Shown piece by piece: positions 1-5,685 of a DNA stretch of 6,349 nucleotides. The DNA lies in assembly GCA_937873105.1 (NCBI GenBank), contig CALMWD010000266.1, positions 1 through 6,349 on the forward strand, in the 5' to 3' direction. The notes beneath the pieces were generated by a model that saw only the letters and a list, made by a program, of their open reading frames with translations, had not been told where the DNA came from and made no database searches. How positions within the stretch are numbered: position 1 is the first letter of the stretch; every line of letters starts with the position of its first letter. A program made the position numbers and the translations under genes. The stretch comes from an uncultured Rhodanobacteraceae bacterium. Its GTDB lineage: Bacteria > Pseudomonadota > Gammaproteobacteria > Xanthomonadales > Ahniellaceae.

Positions 1-896
1 GAGAGATAGCGCTCGCCGGTGTCGGGCAGCAGCGCCAGCAGGACCTCGCCTTCGCCGGCCTGTTCGGCGACGCGCAGCGCGGCGGCCACCGTGGCGCCGG
101 CCGAGATGCCGACGAAGATGCCTTCCTCGGCGGCCATCCGCCGCGCGGTGGCGATCGCCTCGGCATCGTCGATCGACAGCACCGCGTCCGCGATGTCGCG
201 GTTCAGGACATCCGGCACGAAGTCCGGCGTCCAGCCCTGGATCTTGTGCGGCGACCACGGCTGGCCCTGCAGCAGCGGCGCCGCGGCGGGCTCGGCAGCG
301 GTGATCCGCACCTCCGGCCGCGCGAGCTTGAGCACTTCGCCGACGCCGGTGAGGGTGCCGCCGGTGCCCCAACCGGTGACGAAGTGGTCGAGCCGGCGCC
401 CGGCGAAATCGCGCAGGATTTCGGCGGCCGAGGTGCTGCGGTGGTAGGCGGGATTGGCGGGGTTGGCGAACTGCCGGGCCAGGAACCAGCCGTGCTGCGC
501 GGCCAGCGCCTCGGCGCGGCGGACCATGCCGCTGCCGCGTTCCGTCGCCGGGGTGAGGATGACCTTGGCGCCGTAGGCGCGGATCAGCTTGCGGCGTTCG
601 ATCGAGAAGGTCTCGGTCATCACCGCGACGAACTTGTAGCCGCGCGCCGCCGCAACCGCCGCGAGCGCGACGCCGGTATTGCCCGAGGTCGCCTCGATGA
701 TGGTGTCGCCGGGCTTCAGCAGGCCACGCTGCTCGGCATCGAGCACGATGGCCAGCGCGAGGCGGTCCTTCACCGAACCGGCCGGATTGAAGGCCTCGAC
801 CTTGACGTAGAGTTCGACGTGTTTCGGCGCGAGGCGATGCAGCTTCACGACCGGGGTGTTGCCGATGGTGTCGAGGATGGAGTGGTAGATCGTCAT
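1..896 (-). CDS. cysK: Cysteine synthase A (O-acetylserine sulfhydrylase), 3' end cut off by the window
   Basis: PLP enzyme of the cytoplasm that replaces the acetate of O-acetylserine with sulfide to give cysteine, the last step of sulfate assimilation. Reading inward from the ATG at 896, 298 complete codons are visible. They show the family landmarks in order: the PLP-Schiff-base lysine K43 in NPAGSVKDR, the substrate-binding TSGNTG loop (70-75), the ETFSIERRKL stretch (95-104), the glycine-rich phosphate cradle GTGGT (177-181), GISAGA (263-268) and PDTGERYL (291-298). Family members are usually about 310-320 residues, so only some 10-20 C-terminal residues lie outside. The start is supported by GGGAG (complement of 904-908) seven bases upstream. 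The gene follows cysG by 33 bases on the same strand, so the two are probably co-transcribed. The alternatives, cystathionine beta-synthase or the CysM isozyme, fit less well because the motifs and length match CysK. Function confidence is high. Confidence 0.96.
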   Translation of the reverse strand, partial: MTIYHSILDTIGNTPVVKLHRLAPKHVELYVKVEAFNPAGSVKDRLALAIVLDAEQRGLLKPGDTIIEATSGNTGVALAAVAAARGYKFVAVMTETFSIERRKLIRAYGAKVILTPATERGSGMVRRAEALAAQHGWFLARQFANPANPAYHRSTSAAEILRDFAGRRLDHFVTGWGTGGTLTGVGEVLKLARPEVRITAAEPAAAPLLQGQPWSPHKIQGWTPDFVPDVLNRDIADAVLSIDDAEAIATARRMAAEEGIFVGISAGATVAAALRVAEQAGEGEVLLALLPDTGERYL

Positions 897-903
897 GGCG
901 ATG

Positions 904-908
904 CTCCC
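904..908 (-). promoter_or_regulatory. Ribosome binding site of cysK
   Basis: On the minus strand GGGAG lies seven bases before the cysK ATG at 896. It sits inside the 33-base gap after the cysG stop codon, so cysK can initiate translation independently of cysG. Confidence 0.6.
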
Positions 909-929
909 GGGAAGTGGGGACGAGGGATA

Positions 930-2405
930 TCAGGCGGCACGGTCGAGCGGAAGTGAAGGCGTCGGCAGGGCGCGACATCGGCCTTCCAGCGGCGCGGCGC
1001 CGAACCAGTGCAGTTCGGCCGCCAGGGCCGCGACTTCGCCGAGGATCAGCAGCGCCGGCGAACGCACGGCATGCGTGCGTGCGACCTCCGGCAAGTCGGC
1101 CAGCGTGCCGGTGATCACGCGCTGTTCCGGGCGGCTGCCGTTCTCGACCAGGGCGAAGGGCGTACCGGCGGCACGGCCGTGCGCGATCAGGCGATCGCGG
1201 ATGCGTTCCAGCCCGGCCACGCCCATATAGAACGCCAGCGTCTGCCGATCCTGCGCCAGCCCGGCCCAATCCAGACGATCGGCGGATTGCTCGCAATGCG
1301 CGGTGACCAGTCGCACCGACTGCGCATGCTCGCGGTGCGTCAGCGGAATGCCGGCATAAGCGGCGCAGGCATTGGCCGCGGTGATGCCCGGCACGACCTC
1401 GTAGCGGATGCCGGCCGCGCGCAGCGCCTGCAGTTCTTCGCCGCCGCGACCGAACACGAAGGGAGCGCCGCCCTTCAGGCGCACGACGCGCGCACCGCGT
1501 CGCGCGTGTTCGACCATCAGGGCGTGGATGCCGTCCTGGTCGACGCGGTGATGTCCGGCCTGTTTGCCGACATCGATGAATTGCGCATCGCGACGCGCCA
1601 AGGCGAGCACCTCGGCGCTGACGAGCTGGTCATGCAGGATCACGTCGGCCTCGTTCAGGGCGCGCAGCGCGCGCAGCGTCAACAATCCCGGATCGCCGGG
1701 ACCGGCGCCGACCAGCAGCACCGATCCGGCCGCGCCGATCCCGTCCGACTCGCCCAGCGCGTCCTGCAATGCGACGTCGGCGGCGATGTGCTGCTTGGCC
1801 CGCACCAATTGCGGCACGACGCCCGCCAACACGCGCTCGAACCAGCGGCGGCGCTGGGCCAGATCCGACCAGCGCGCGCGGATCGCCTCGCGATGGCGTT
1901 CGAACAGTTCGAGCAGGTCGCCCAACGAATCGTCCAGCACGGTCTCGATGCGTGCACGCAGATGCCGGGCCAGCATCGGCGCCGCGCCGGCGGAGGAAAT
2001 CGCGACCTGCAGGCGACCGCGCTGCACCACCGCCGGCAGCTGCACGTTCGACAGGGCCGAATCGTCGACCACGTTCGCGAACACGCGGCGCGCCTCGGCC
2101 GCGGCGGCGATGCGGGCATTGGTGGCGGCGTCGTTGGTGGCCGCGACCACCAGCCATGCGTCGTCGAGCCGGTGCTCGGCGAAGGCCGCGATGACGAGTT
2201 CGACGCGGCCTTCGCCGGCCAGCGCCGCGACCTCGTCGCCGGCATGCAAGGCGACCACGATGATCGACGCGCCGGTGTCGAGCAAGGCGCGGATCTTGCG
2301 CGCCGCCACCGAACCGGCGCCGACCACGAGCACGCGCCGATCACGCAGGTCCGCGAACATCGGGAACAGGCGGGTAGCGTTCGTCGTGGCAGGGCTGGCG
2401 CTCAT
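930..2405 (-). CDS. cysG: Siroheme synthase, fused precorrin-2 dehydrogenase/ferrochelatase and uroporphyrinogen-III C-methyltransferase
   Basis: Multifunctional cytoplasmic enzyme of 491 residues that turns uroporphyrinogen III into siroheme, the cofactor of sulfite (and nitrite) reductase. The N-terminal CysGB half has a Rossmann NAD motif [10 protein letters not shown] (28-37), the NVVDD segment whose D114 matches catalytic D104 of the enteric enzyme, and SS at 137-138 matching the site of the phosphorylated serine S128. The C-terminal CysGA half starts at [16 protein letters not shown] (229-244). It has HDQLVS with D259 (enteric general base D248), VGK with K281 (K270), VVPGITAA (337-344), and FYMG with M394 (M382). 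One residue is odd: the near-invariant [13 protein letters not shown] motif reads [13 protein letters not shown], with A314 in place of the Asp that lies in the SAM site. A tail of about 24 residues follows HWFG, beyond the enteric 457-residue length. The ATG at 2405 is preferred over M16 although only a weak GGGA precedes it. It is divergent from cysB and leads the cysG-cysK unit. Confidence 0.95.
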   Translation of the reverse strand: MSASPATTNATRLFPMFADLRDRRVLVVGAGSVAARKIRALLDTGASIIVVALHAGDEVAALAGEGRVELVIAAFAEHRLDDAWLVVAATNDAATNARIAAAAEARRVFANVVDDSALSNVQLPAVVQRGRLQVAISSAGAAPMLARHLRARIETVLDDSLGDLLELFERHREAIRARWSDLAQRRRWFERVLAGVVPQLVRAKQHIAADVALQDALGESDGIGAAGSVLLVGAGPGDPGLLTLRALRALNEADVILHDQLVSAEVLALARRDAQFIDVGKQAGHHRVDQDGIHALMVEHARRGARVVRLKGGAPFVFGRGGEELQALRAAGIRYEVVPGITAANACAAYAGIPLTHREHAQSVRLVTAHCEQSADRLDWAGLAQDRQTLAFYMGVAGLERIRDRLIAHGRAAGTPFALVENGSRPEQRVITGTLADLPEVARTHAVRSPALLILGEVAALAAELHWFGAAPLEGRCRALPTPSLPLDRAA

Positions 2406-2452
2406 GATCCCAAGCTAGGTCTGTCGAACCGATTTCGGAAATGCCGACCCGG

Positions 2453-2493
2453 ACTGGCCTTATGCCTTCAGCGCATGAGCCGCACTGGCTTTA
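2453..2493 (+). repeat. Direct repeat pair ACTGGC(C/T)TTA
   Basis: ACTGGCCTTA at 2453-2462 and ACTGGCTTTA at 2484-2493 match at nine of ten bases. They start 31 bases apart, close to three helical turns. The first overlaps the left arm of the dyad at 2459-2479, and the second overlaps the candidate -35 box of cysB. They could be half-sites for an oligomeric regulator such as tetrameric CysB. Confidence 0.45.
2459..2479. promoter_or_regulatory. Candidate CysB operator, interrupted dyad with a T-N11-A core
   Basis: Arms CTTATGC (2459-2465) and GCATGAG (2473-2479) are complementary at six of seven positions around a 7-base spacer. T2463 and A2475 form the T-N11-A spacing typical of LysR-type operators. 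The dyad sits almost exactly in the middle of the cysG-cysB divergent region, 73 bases from the cysB start codon and 53 from the cysG start codon. CysB is known to autoregulate, and its sites have poor sequence conservation, so assignment to CysB is inference from position and symmetry. Confidence 0.4.
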
Positions 2494-2518
2494 CAACTCC
2501 AGCCGTCGCCGCTAGGTT
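2490..2518 (+). promoter_or_regulatory. Candidate sigma-70 promoter of cysB
   Basis: TTTACA (2490-2495) resembles a -35 box. After a 17-base spacer, TAGGTT (2513-2518) is a weak -10 box matching the consensus at three of six positions. The distance to the cysB ATG (34 bases) is suitable for a short leader. It is only a pattern match. No comparably good promoter was seen for cysG, which would fit an activator-dependent promoter. Confidence 0.3.
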
Positions 2519-2552
2519 GAATTCATCCCTTCATCGCGATGCGAAGATATTC

Positions 2553-3557
2553 ATGACCCTGACGCAACTGCGCTTCATCGTCGCCATCGCCGACTCCAAC
2601 CTCAACATCACCCAGGCCGCGGCCAAGGTGCACGCGACCCAGCCCGGGCTGTCGAAACAGCTCAAGCAGCTCGAGGACGAACTCGGCTTCCAGCTGTTCA
2701 CGCGGCGTGCGCGCAGCATCACCTCGATCACGCCGGCCGGCGAACGTGTGCTCAAGCATGCGCGCGTCGTGCTCGCCGAGGCCGCGAACATCCGTGCCGT
2801 GGCTGCCAACCTGCGCCGCGAGGCCCAGGGCGAACTGCTGATCGCGACCACGCACACGCAGGCGCGCTACGTGCTGCCGCGTCCGCTGGCGGCGCTGAAG
2901 CAACGCTTCCCCCAGGTCGCGCTGCACGTCGCGCCCGGCGGCGACGCCGAGACCGTCGCGCGCCACGACAAGGGCGAGGCCGACATCGCCATCGTCAGCA
3001 GTTCCGGCACGCCGCCGCAGGCCGACCTCACCCTGCCGATCTTTCGCTGGGAACGGGTCGTGCTGGTGCCGCGCGGCCACGCCCTGACCGAACTCGAACG
3101 TGCATTGACGCTGGCCGATCTCGCCGCGTATCCGCTGATCTCCTACGAATCCAGCCGCGCCCCGGACTCGTCGCTGCGCCGCGCCTTCCACGAGGCCGGG
3201 CTGACGCCCGAGATCGGCGTGACCGCGCGCGACGCCGACCTCATCAAGACCTACGTGCGCACCGGCATGGGCGTCGGCATCCTCGCCGAGATGGCGGTCG
3301 ACGCGAGCGACTCGGACCTCGTCGCCCTGCCCGCCCATGGCCTGTTCCCGGAATGCACGACCTGGTTGCTGATCCGCAAGGACCGCGTGTTGCGCGACTA
3401 CGCCGAAGCGCTGATCCGCACGCTCATTCCGGCCATCGATCTGCGCGATCTGCGCCGCGCCCTGGCCGACGGCGAACCCCTGCGCATCGCACCGCAGACC
3501 TGGCGCGAACGCGAAGACCTGAGCAAACCCGCGCCGGTGGGCGAGTTCCAGATCTGA
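2553..3557 (+). CDS. cysB: CysB, LysR-family transcriptional regulator of the sulfur regulon
   Basis: A 334-residue LysR-type regulator that normally activates the sulfate-assimilation genes when N-acetylserine or O-acetylserine signals sulfur limitation. The N-terminal winged helix-turn-helix spans about residues 1-60, with NITQAAAKVHATQPGLSKQL (18-37) as the HTH and LEDELGFQLF following. The effector domain contains ATTHTQARYVLP (98-109), the CysB signature, with T100, T102 and Q103 matching inducer-contacting residues of the enteric protein. DADLIKTYVRTGMGVGILAEM (227-247) is also characteristic of CysB rather than of LysR proteins at large. Enteric CysB is 324 residues, so the length is normal. 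The ATG at 2553 gives the expected MTLTQLRFIV start, but the upstream GAAGA is only a weak Shine-Dalgarno. The reading frame stays open far upstream across the antisense of cysG, which is a GC effect and not part of the gene. It is divergent from cysG-cysK, its likely targets. The paralogue Cbl is a less likely identity. Confidence 0.94.
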   Translation: MTLTQLRFIVAIADSNLNITQAAAKVHATQPGLSKQLKQLEDELGFQLFTRRARSITSITPAGERVLKHARVVLAEAANIRAVAANLRREAQGELLIATTHTQARYVLPRPLAALKQRFPQVALHVAPGGDAETVARHDKGEADIAIVSSSGTPPQADLTLPIFRWERVVLVPRGHALTELERALTLADLAAYPLISYESSRAPDSSLRRAFHEAGLTPEIGVTARDADLIKTYVRTGMGVGILAEMAVDASDSDLVALPAHGLFPECTTWLLIRKDRVLRDYAEALIRTLIPAIDLRDLRRALADGEPLRIAPQTWREREDLSKPAPVGEFQI

Positions 3558-3564
3558 ACGCCAA

Positions 3565-3585
3565 ACGCCCGCACAAGGCGGGCGT
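3565..3585. terminator. Probable bidirectional terminator between cysB and the comEA-like gene
   Basis: A perfect 8-bp stem, ACGCCCGC (3565-3572) and GCGGGCGT (3578-3585), encloses a 5-base loop. It lies eight bases after the cysB stop and 25 bases beyond the stop of the convergent comEA-like gene. The plus strand has no T-run after it, and the minus strand has only TTT, so intrinsic termination would be weak. Confidence 0.6.
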
Positions 3586-3610
3586 CCGGTTCATGCGTTG
3601 ATGAGGGCGA

Positions 3611-3877
3611 TCACTTCGCGGCGACGGTCATCTGGTCGCGGTTTTTGTCGACGGTCTTCTGGCCGATGCCCTTGACCTTGGCGAGCTCGTCCACCGACTT
3701 GAACGCGCCGTGTTCCTTGCGAAAGTCGACGATGGCCTCGGCCTTGGCGGCGCCGATGCCGTTCAGGGTTTCGAGCTGGGCGGCGCTGGCGGTATTGAGG
3801 TTGATCTGGGCGGCGAAGGCGGCGAGCGAAGCCAGCGACAGCGACAGGCCGAGGACGAGGGACTTGATGAAGTTCAT
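3611..3877 (-). CDS. comEA: ComEA-family exported helix-hairpin-helix DNA-binding protein
   Basis: A small protein of 88 residues. Residues 1-22 look like a Sec signal peptide: a lysine at position 5, a hydrophobic core [16 protein letters not shown], and a likely cut after AFA (20-22). The mature part is little more than a (HhH)2 domain. [18 protein letters not shown] (25-42) and [12 protein letters not shown] (61-72) carry the two hairpins, LNGIG and VKGIG, which bind the DNA backbone without sequence specificity. Gram-negative ComEA proteins are short and periplasmic, and pull incoming DNA through the outer membrane during natural transformation. That role is inferred from the family, because no other competence gene is in the window. 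The ATG at 3877 has AAAGGA (complement of 3887-3892) nine bases upstream, a good ribosome site. It runs convergent with cysB and in the same direction as the phzF-like gene, 164 bases behind it, so it may have its own promoter. Confidence 0.85.
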   Translation of the reverse strand: MNFIKSLVLGLSLSLASLAAFAAQINLNTASAAQLETLNGIGAAKAEAIVDFRKEHGAFKSVDELAKVKGIGQKTVDKNRDQMTVAAK

Positions 3878-3970
3878 GGCGTGGTTTCCTTTGCGTGGTT
3901 GGAGTGGGCGCCGGCGTGCTCACCGGACAGGAACCATTCTCGGCATCGGACCATCGCGTCGCCTCGGCGC

Positions 3971-4026
3971 GCTTCGGAAGCGTGGCTCCGCAAGCGGCTC
4001 GCGCGCGCCTGCGAATTTTCCGAAGC
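3971..4026 (-). promoter_or_regulatory. Overlapping inverted repeats between the phzF-like and comEA-like genes
   Basis: GCTTCGGAA (3971-3979) has an exact 9-base reverse complement, TTCCGAAGC, at 4018-4026. It can also pair through eight bases, with one bulge, to TCCGCAAGC at 3987-3995. The two pairings exclude one another. On the minus strand the structure lies downstream of the phzF stop and about 95-150 bases before the comEA start, so it could act as a terminator (no T-run is present) or as a leader structure. It may also be a chance product of GC-rich sequence. Confidence 0.25.
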
Positions 4027-4041
4027 CCGCGTCCTGCCGCG

Positions 4042-4941
4042 TCAGACGTGCAACGCGCCTTCCATCATCACGACCGCACCGCCGCCGACATGCACGGACG
4101 CGACTTCACCGGATTCCCGCATGGTGCGGCCCAGCAATCGGCTTGGCCGCCCCATGTCCTCGCCCTGGCGGATCTGCCACGCGTGTTCGCCCTCGCCCGC
4201 GTTCGGCAACGCGGTCCGCAGCGCGATCATCGCCGCGCTGGCGCTGCCGGTCGCCGGGTCCTCGGGCATGGCGTCGAGTGGCGCGAACATGCGCGCATGC
4301 CATTCGCCCGCATTCGCGCCACGCACGTAGGCGTAGACGCCATCGACGTCGATCGGCGGCAGCACCCGCGCATGCACGCCGCGATCGGCCGATGCCCGGC
4401 GCAGCGCGTCGCGCGAGGCGAGCTCGACGATCAGGAACGGCAATCCGACCGACGCGACGCAGGGCACATGATCGTCGATGCAGATGTCGCTCACCGCGAG
4501 ACCCAGGCAAGCCGCCGCATCGGCGATCGACACCGTCGCACCGACCGACAAACGTTCCGGCGCGCGCAATTCGGCCGCGACAACCACATCGGCTGGCTTC
4601 TTCAAGGCGACCGGCACCCGACCCGCGTCCTCCTCGAACACGAAGTACTCCGGCACCGCTCGCCCGGCCCGCGTCCATTCCCGCGCCAGCACCACGGCCG
4701 TGCCGACATTCGGATGCCCCGCGAACGGCACCTCGCGTGTCGGCGTGAAGATCCGCACCCGCGCCGTGTTCGCGGCATCGCGCGGCGGCAGCACGAAGGT
4801 CGATTCCGAATACCCGAACTCGCGCGCGATCGCCTGCATCTGCGCATCACTCAATCCTTCCGCATCCAGCACCACCGCCAGCGGATTGCCGCCGAAGGCC
4901 TGATCGGTGAACACATCGACGGTGACGTAGCGGCGTGGCAT
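4042..4941 (-). CDS. PhzF-family isomerase/epimerase, substrate unknown
   Basis: A cytoplasmic protein of 299 residues with the two-lobed diaminopimelate-epimerase-like fold of the PhzF family. Visible signatures in order: VDVFTDQAFGGNPLAVV (8-24), SESTFV (45-50) whose E46 corresponds to the catalytic glutamate of PhzF, FTPTREVPFAGHPNVGTA (65-82), HARMFAP (215-221), the EDPATGSA loop (227-234) and QGEDMGRPS (259-267). PhzF itself isomerises dihydrohydroxyanthranilate in phenazine synthesis, but most bacterial members, like E. coli YddE, have no known substrate. No other phenazine gene is present here, so a phenazine role is not supported. The length is normal and all key residues are intact. 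The ATG at 4941 is chosen over the in-frame ATG at 4986 because AGGA lies eight bases before it and because family members start near MPRRYVTVDVF. It is divergent from the DUF2199 gene. Confidence 0.92.
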   Translation of the reverse strand: MPRRYVTVDVFTDQAFGGNPLAVVLDAEGLSDAQMQAIAREFGYSESTFVLPPRDAANTARVRIFTPTREVPFAGHPNVGTAVVLAREWTRAGRAVPEYFVFEEDAGRVPVALKKPADVVVAAELRAPERLSVGATVSIADAAACLGLAVSDICIDDHVPCVASVGLPFLIVELASRDALRRASADRGVHARVLPPIDVDGVYAYVRGANAGEWHARMFAPLDAMPEDPATGSASAAMIALRTALPNAGEGEHAWQIRQGEDMGRPSRLLGRTMRESGEVASVHVGGGAVVMMEGALHV

Positions 4942-4949
4942 GGGCGAAG

Positions 4950-4953
4950 TCCT
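4950..4953 (-). promoter_or_regulatory. Ribosome binding site that fixes the phzF-like start
   Basis: AGGA on the minus strand lies eight bases before the ATG at 4941. The alternative ATG 45 bases upstream would add 15 residues that do not resemble the family N-terminus. Confidence 0.5.
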
Positions 4954-4993
4954 GAAATCATCCAGACGACAATGATGCCCGAGCAATCACATG

Positions 4994-5021
4994 CTGCCGA
5001 CCTCGAACGCTCGGTTATCAT
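4994..5021 (+). promoter_or_regulatory. Candidate promoter of the DUF2199 gene
   Basis: TATCAT (5016-5021), within GGTTATCAT, is a good -10 box. CTGCCG (4994-4999) is a weak -35 box at a 16-base spacing. Transcription would start shortly after 5026 and give a leader of roughly 50 bases. This is a pattern match only. Confidence 0.35.
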
Positions 5022-5063
5022 CTCGCGCCAGAACTCCGACCGCATCATCGGAGAAGAAGCGAG
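5022..5063 (+). promoter_or_regulatory. Leader hairpin before the DUF2199 gene
   Basis: An inner 6-bp stem, CTCCGA (5034-5039) and TCGGAG (5048-5053), has an 8-base loop. It is flanked by a second 5-bp pairing, CTCGC (5022-5026) and GCGAG (5059-5063). The only Shine-Dalgarno-like sequence before the gene, GGAG, falls in the right arm of the inner stem and lies 23 bases from the ATG, too far for normal use. The fold is read from sequence; any regulatory role is a guess. Confidence 0.35.
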
Positions 5064-5076
5064 CGCCACTGCAACA

Positions 5077-5592
5077 ATGGCTGCGATATTTGCGTTTACA
5101 TGCTCATGCTGCGGGCAGAGACACGAAGGTTCGCCGAGTTTCGGATACAAGGCTCCGATGCACTTCGATGTGCTTTCAGAGCAGGACAAGCAATCCATTG
5201 CAACGATCAACGACGACTTGTGTTGGATCGAACACCCCGAGGGAACAGACTATTTCGCCCGCGTCGTACTGGAGCTTCCGATCCACGGTGTGGAGGAATC
5301 CTTTCTTTGGGGTGTCTGGGTTTCCCTCAGCAAAGAGAGCTTTGACCGATATGTCTCAACATGGGGCGAGCACGATGAATCGGATAGTTATTTTGGCTGG
5401 TTCAGCAACCGACTTCCTTACTACCCCGACACAATAAATCTGAAGACAAACGTGAGACCGAGAAATGGCGGCTCCCGGCCACATCTGGAACTTCAATCCG
5501 TTGACCATCCGCTTGCAGTCCACTTCCATCAAGGAATGACTGTTCAGGAAGCTCAGCAGATTGCGGAGTTCGCAATGCACGGTGAACGTTAG
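5077..5592 (+). CDS. DUF2199 domain protein, function unknown
   Basis: A protein of 171 residues that fits the DUF2199 family pattern from end to end. It has an N-terminal FTCSCCGQRHEG (7-18) with cysteines 9, 11 and 12, possibly metal-binding. DDLCWI (46-51), YFARVVLELPIHG (59-71), WGVWVSLSKESFDRY (78-92), YFGWFSNRLPYYPDT (105-119) and DHPLAVHFHQGMTV (143-156) follow. There is no signal peptide or membrane segment, so it is probably cytoplasmic. No function is established for the family, as far as I know. The ATG at 5077 is chosen because the next in-frame ATG (5158) would remove the cysteine motif, but it lacks a well-placed Shine-Dalgarno. Base use differs sharply from its neighbours: 28 of 60 bases are G or C in 5341-5400, against 43 of 60 in a cysB stretch (3001-3060). 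Codons such as AGA (residues 127 and 129) and ATA appear. This suggests acquisition by transfer. Confidence 0.85.
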   Translation: MAAIFAFTCSCCGQRHEGSPSFGYKAPMHFDVLSEQDKQSIATINDDLCWIEHPEGTDYFARVVLELPIHGVEESFLWGVWVSLSKESFDRYVSTWGEHDESDSYFGWFSNRLPYYPDTINLKTNVRPRNGGSRPHLELQSVDHPLAVHFHQGMTVQEAQQIAEFAMHGER

Positions 5593-5611
5593 AAGCCGGA
5601 TTTGGTGCGAT

Positions 5612-5631
5612 GCGCCTTGAGCATCAAGCGT
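5612..5631. terminator. Weak hairpin between the convergent DUF2199 gene and cysH
   Basis: CTTGA (5616-5620) and TCAAG (5624-5628) pair around a 3-base loop. The stem extends by two further pairs and a G-U past a one-base bulge. It lies in the 93-base gap after the DUF2199 stop and beyond the cysH stop. Neither strand has a T-run, so it is only a possible terminator. Confidence 0.25.
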
Positions 5632-5685
5632 GGGTTCCCTATCCAGCGACTGCGCAAACACGATCAAGACCTGATCCGCATCACC

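Noticed and set aside
19..956. Plus-strand open frames over the left end
   Set aside because: They are antisense shadows of cysK, whose catalytic motifs are complete on the minus strand.
2414..2517. GCTAGGT found twice (2414-2420 and 2511-2517) in the cysG-cysB region
   Set aside because: Seven bases, with no helical phasing or symmetry beyond this. One copy overlaps the candidate -10 box, so chance or promoter similarity is enough to explain it.
1008..3557. Very long open plus-strand frame running antisense through cysG and into cysB
   Set aside because: The upstream part is the open antisense frame of a GC-rich gene. Only the last 334 codons (from 2553) resemble a protein family, and cysG on the other strand has clear motifs.
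3591..3923. Out-of-frame minus-strand ORF of 110 residues over the comEA-like gene
   Set aside because: Arg/Pro-rich frame-shifted shadow. The 88-residue frame has a signal peptide, two HhH motifs and a good ribosome site.
4942..4986. Longer start for the phzF-like gene at 4986
   Set aside because: The extra 15 residues do not look like the family N-terminus, and the ATG at 4941 has a well-placed AGGA.
3895..5076. Upstream extension of the DUF2199 reading frame across the antisense of the phzF-like gene
   Set aside because: The translation has no recognisable domain and is rich in Arg, His and Ala, as expected for the antisense of a GC-rich gene. DUF2199 starts at 5077.
4851..5210. Minus-strand ORF of 119 residues overlapping the phzF start and the DUF2199 gene
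   Set aside because: It overlaps the true 5' end of the phzF-like gene in another frame and is antisense to DUF2199. No family resemblance is visible.
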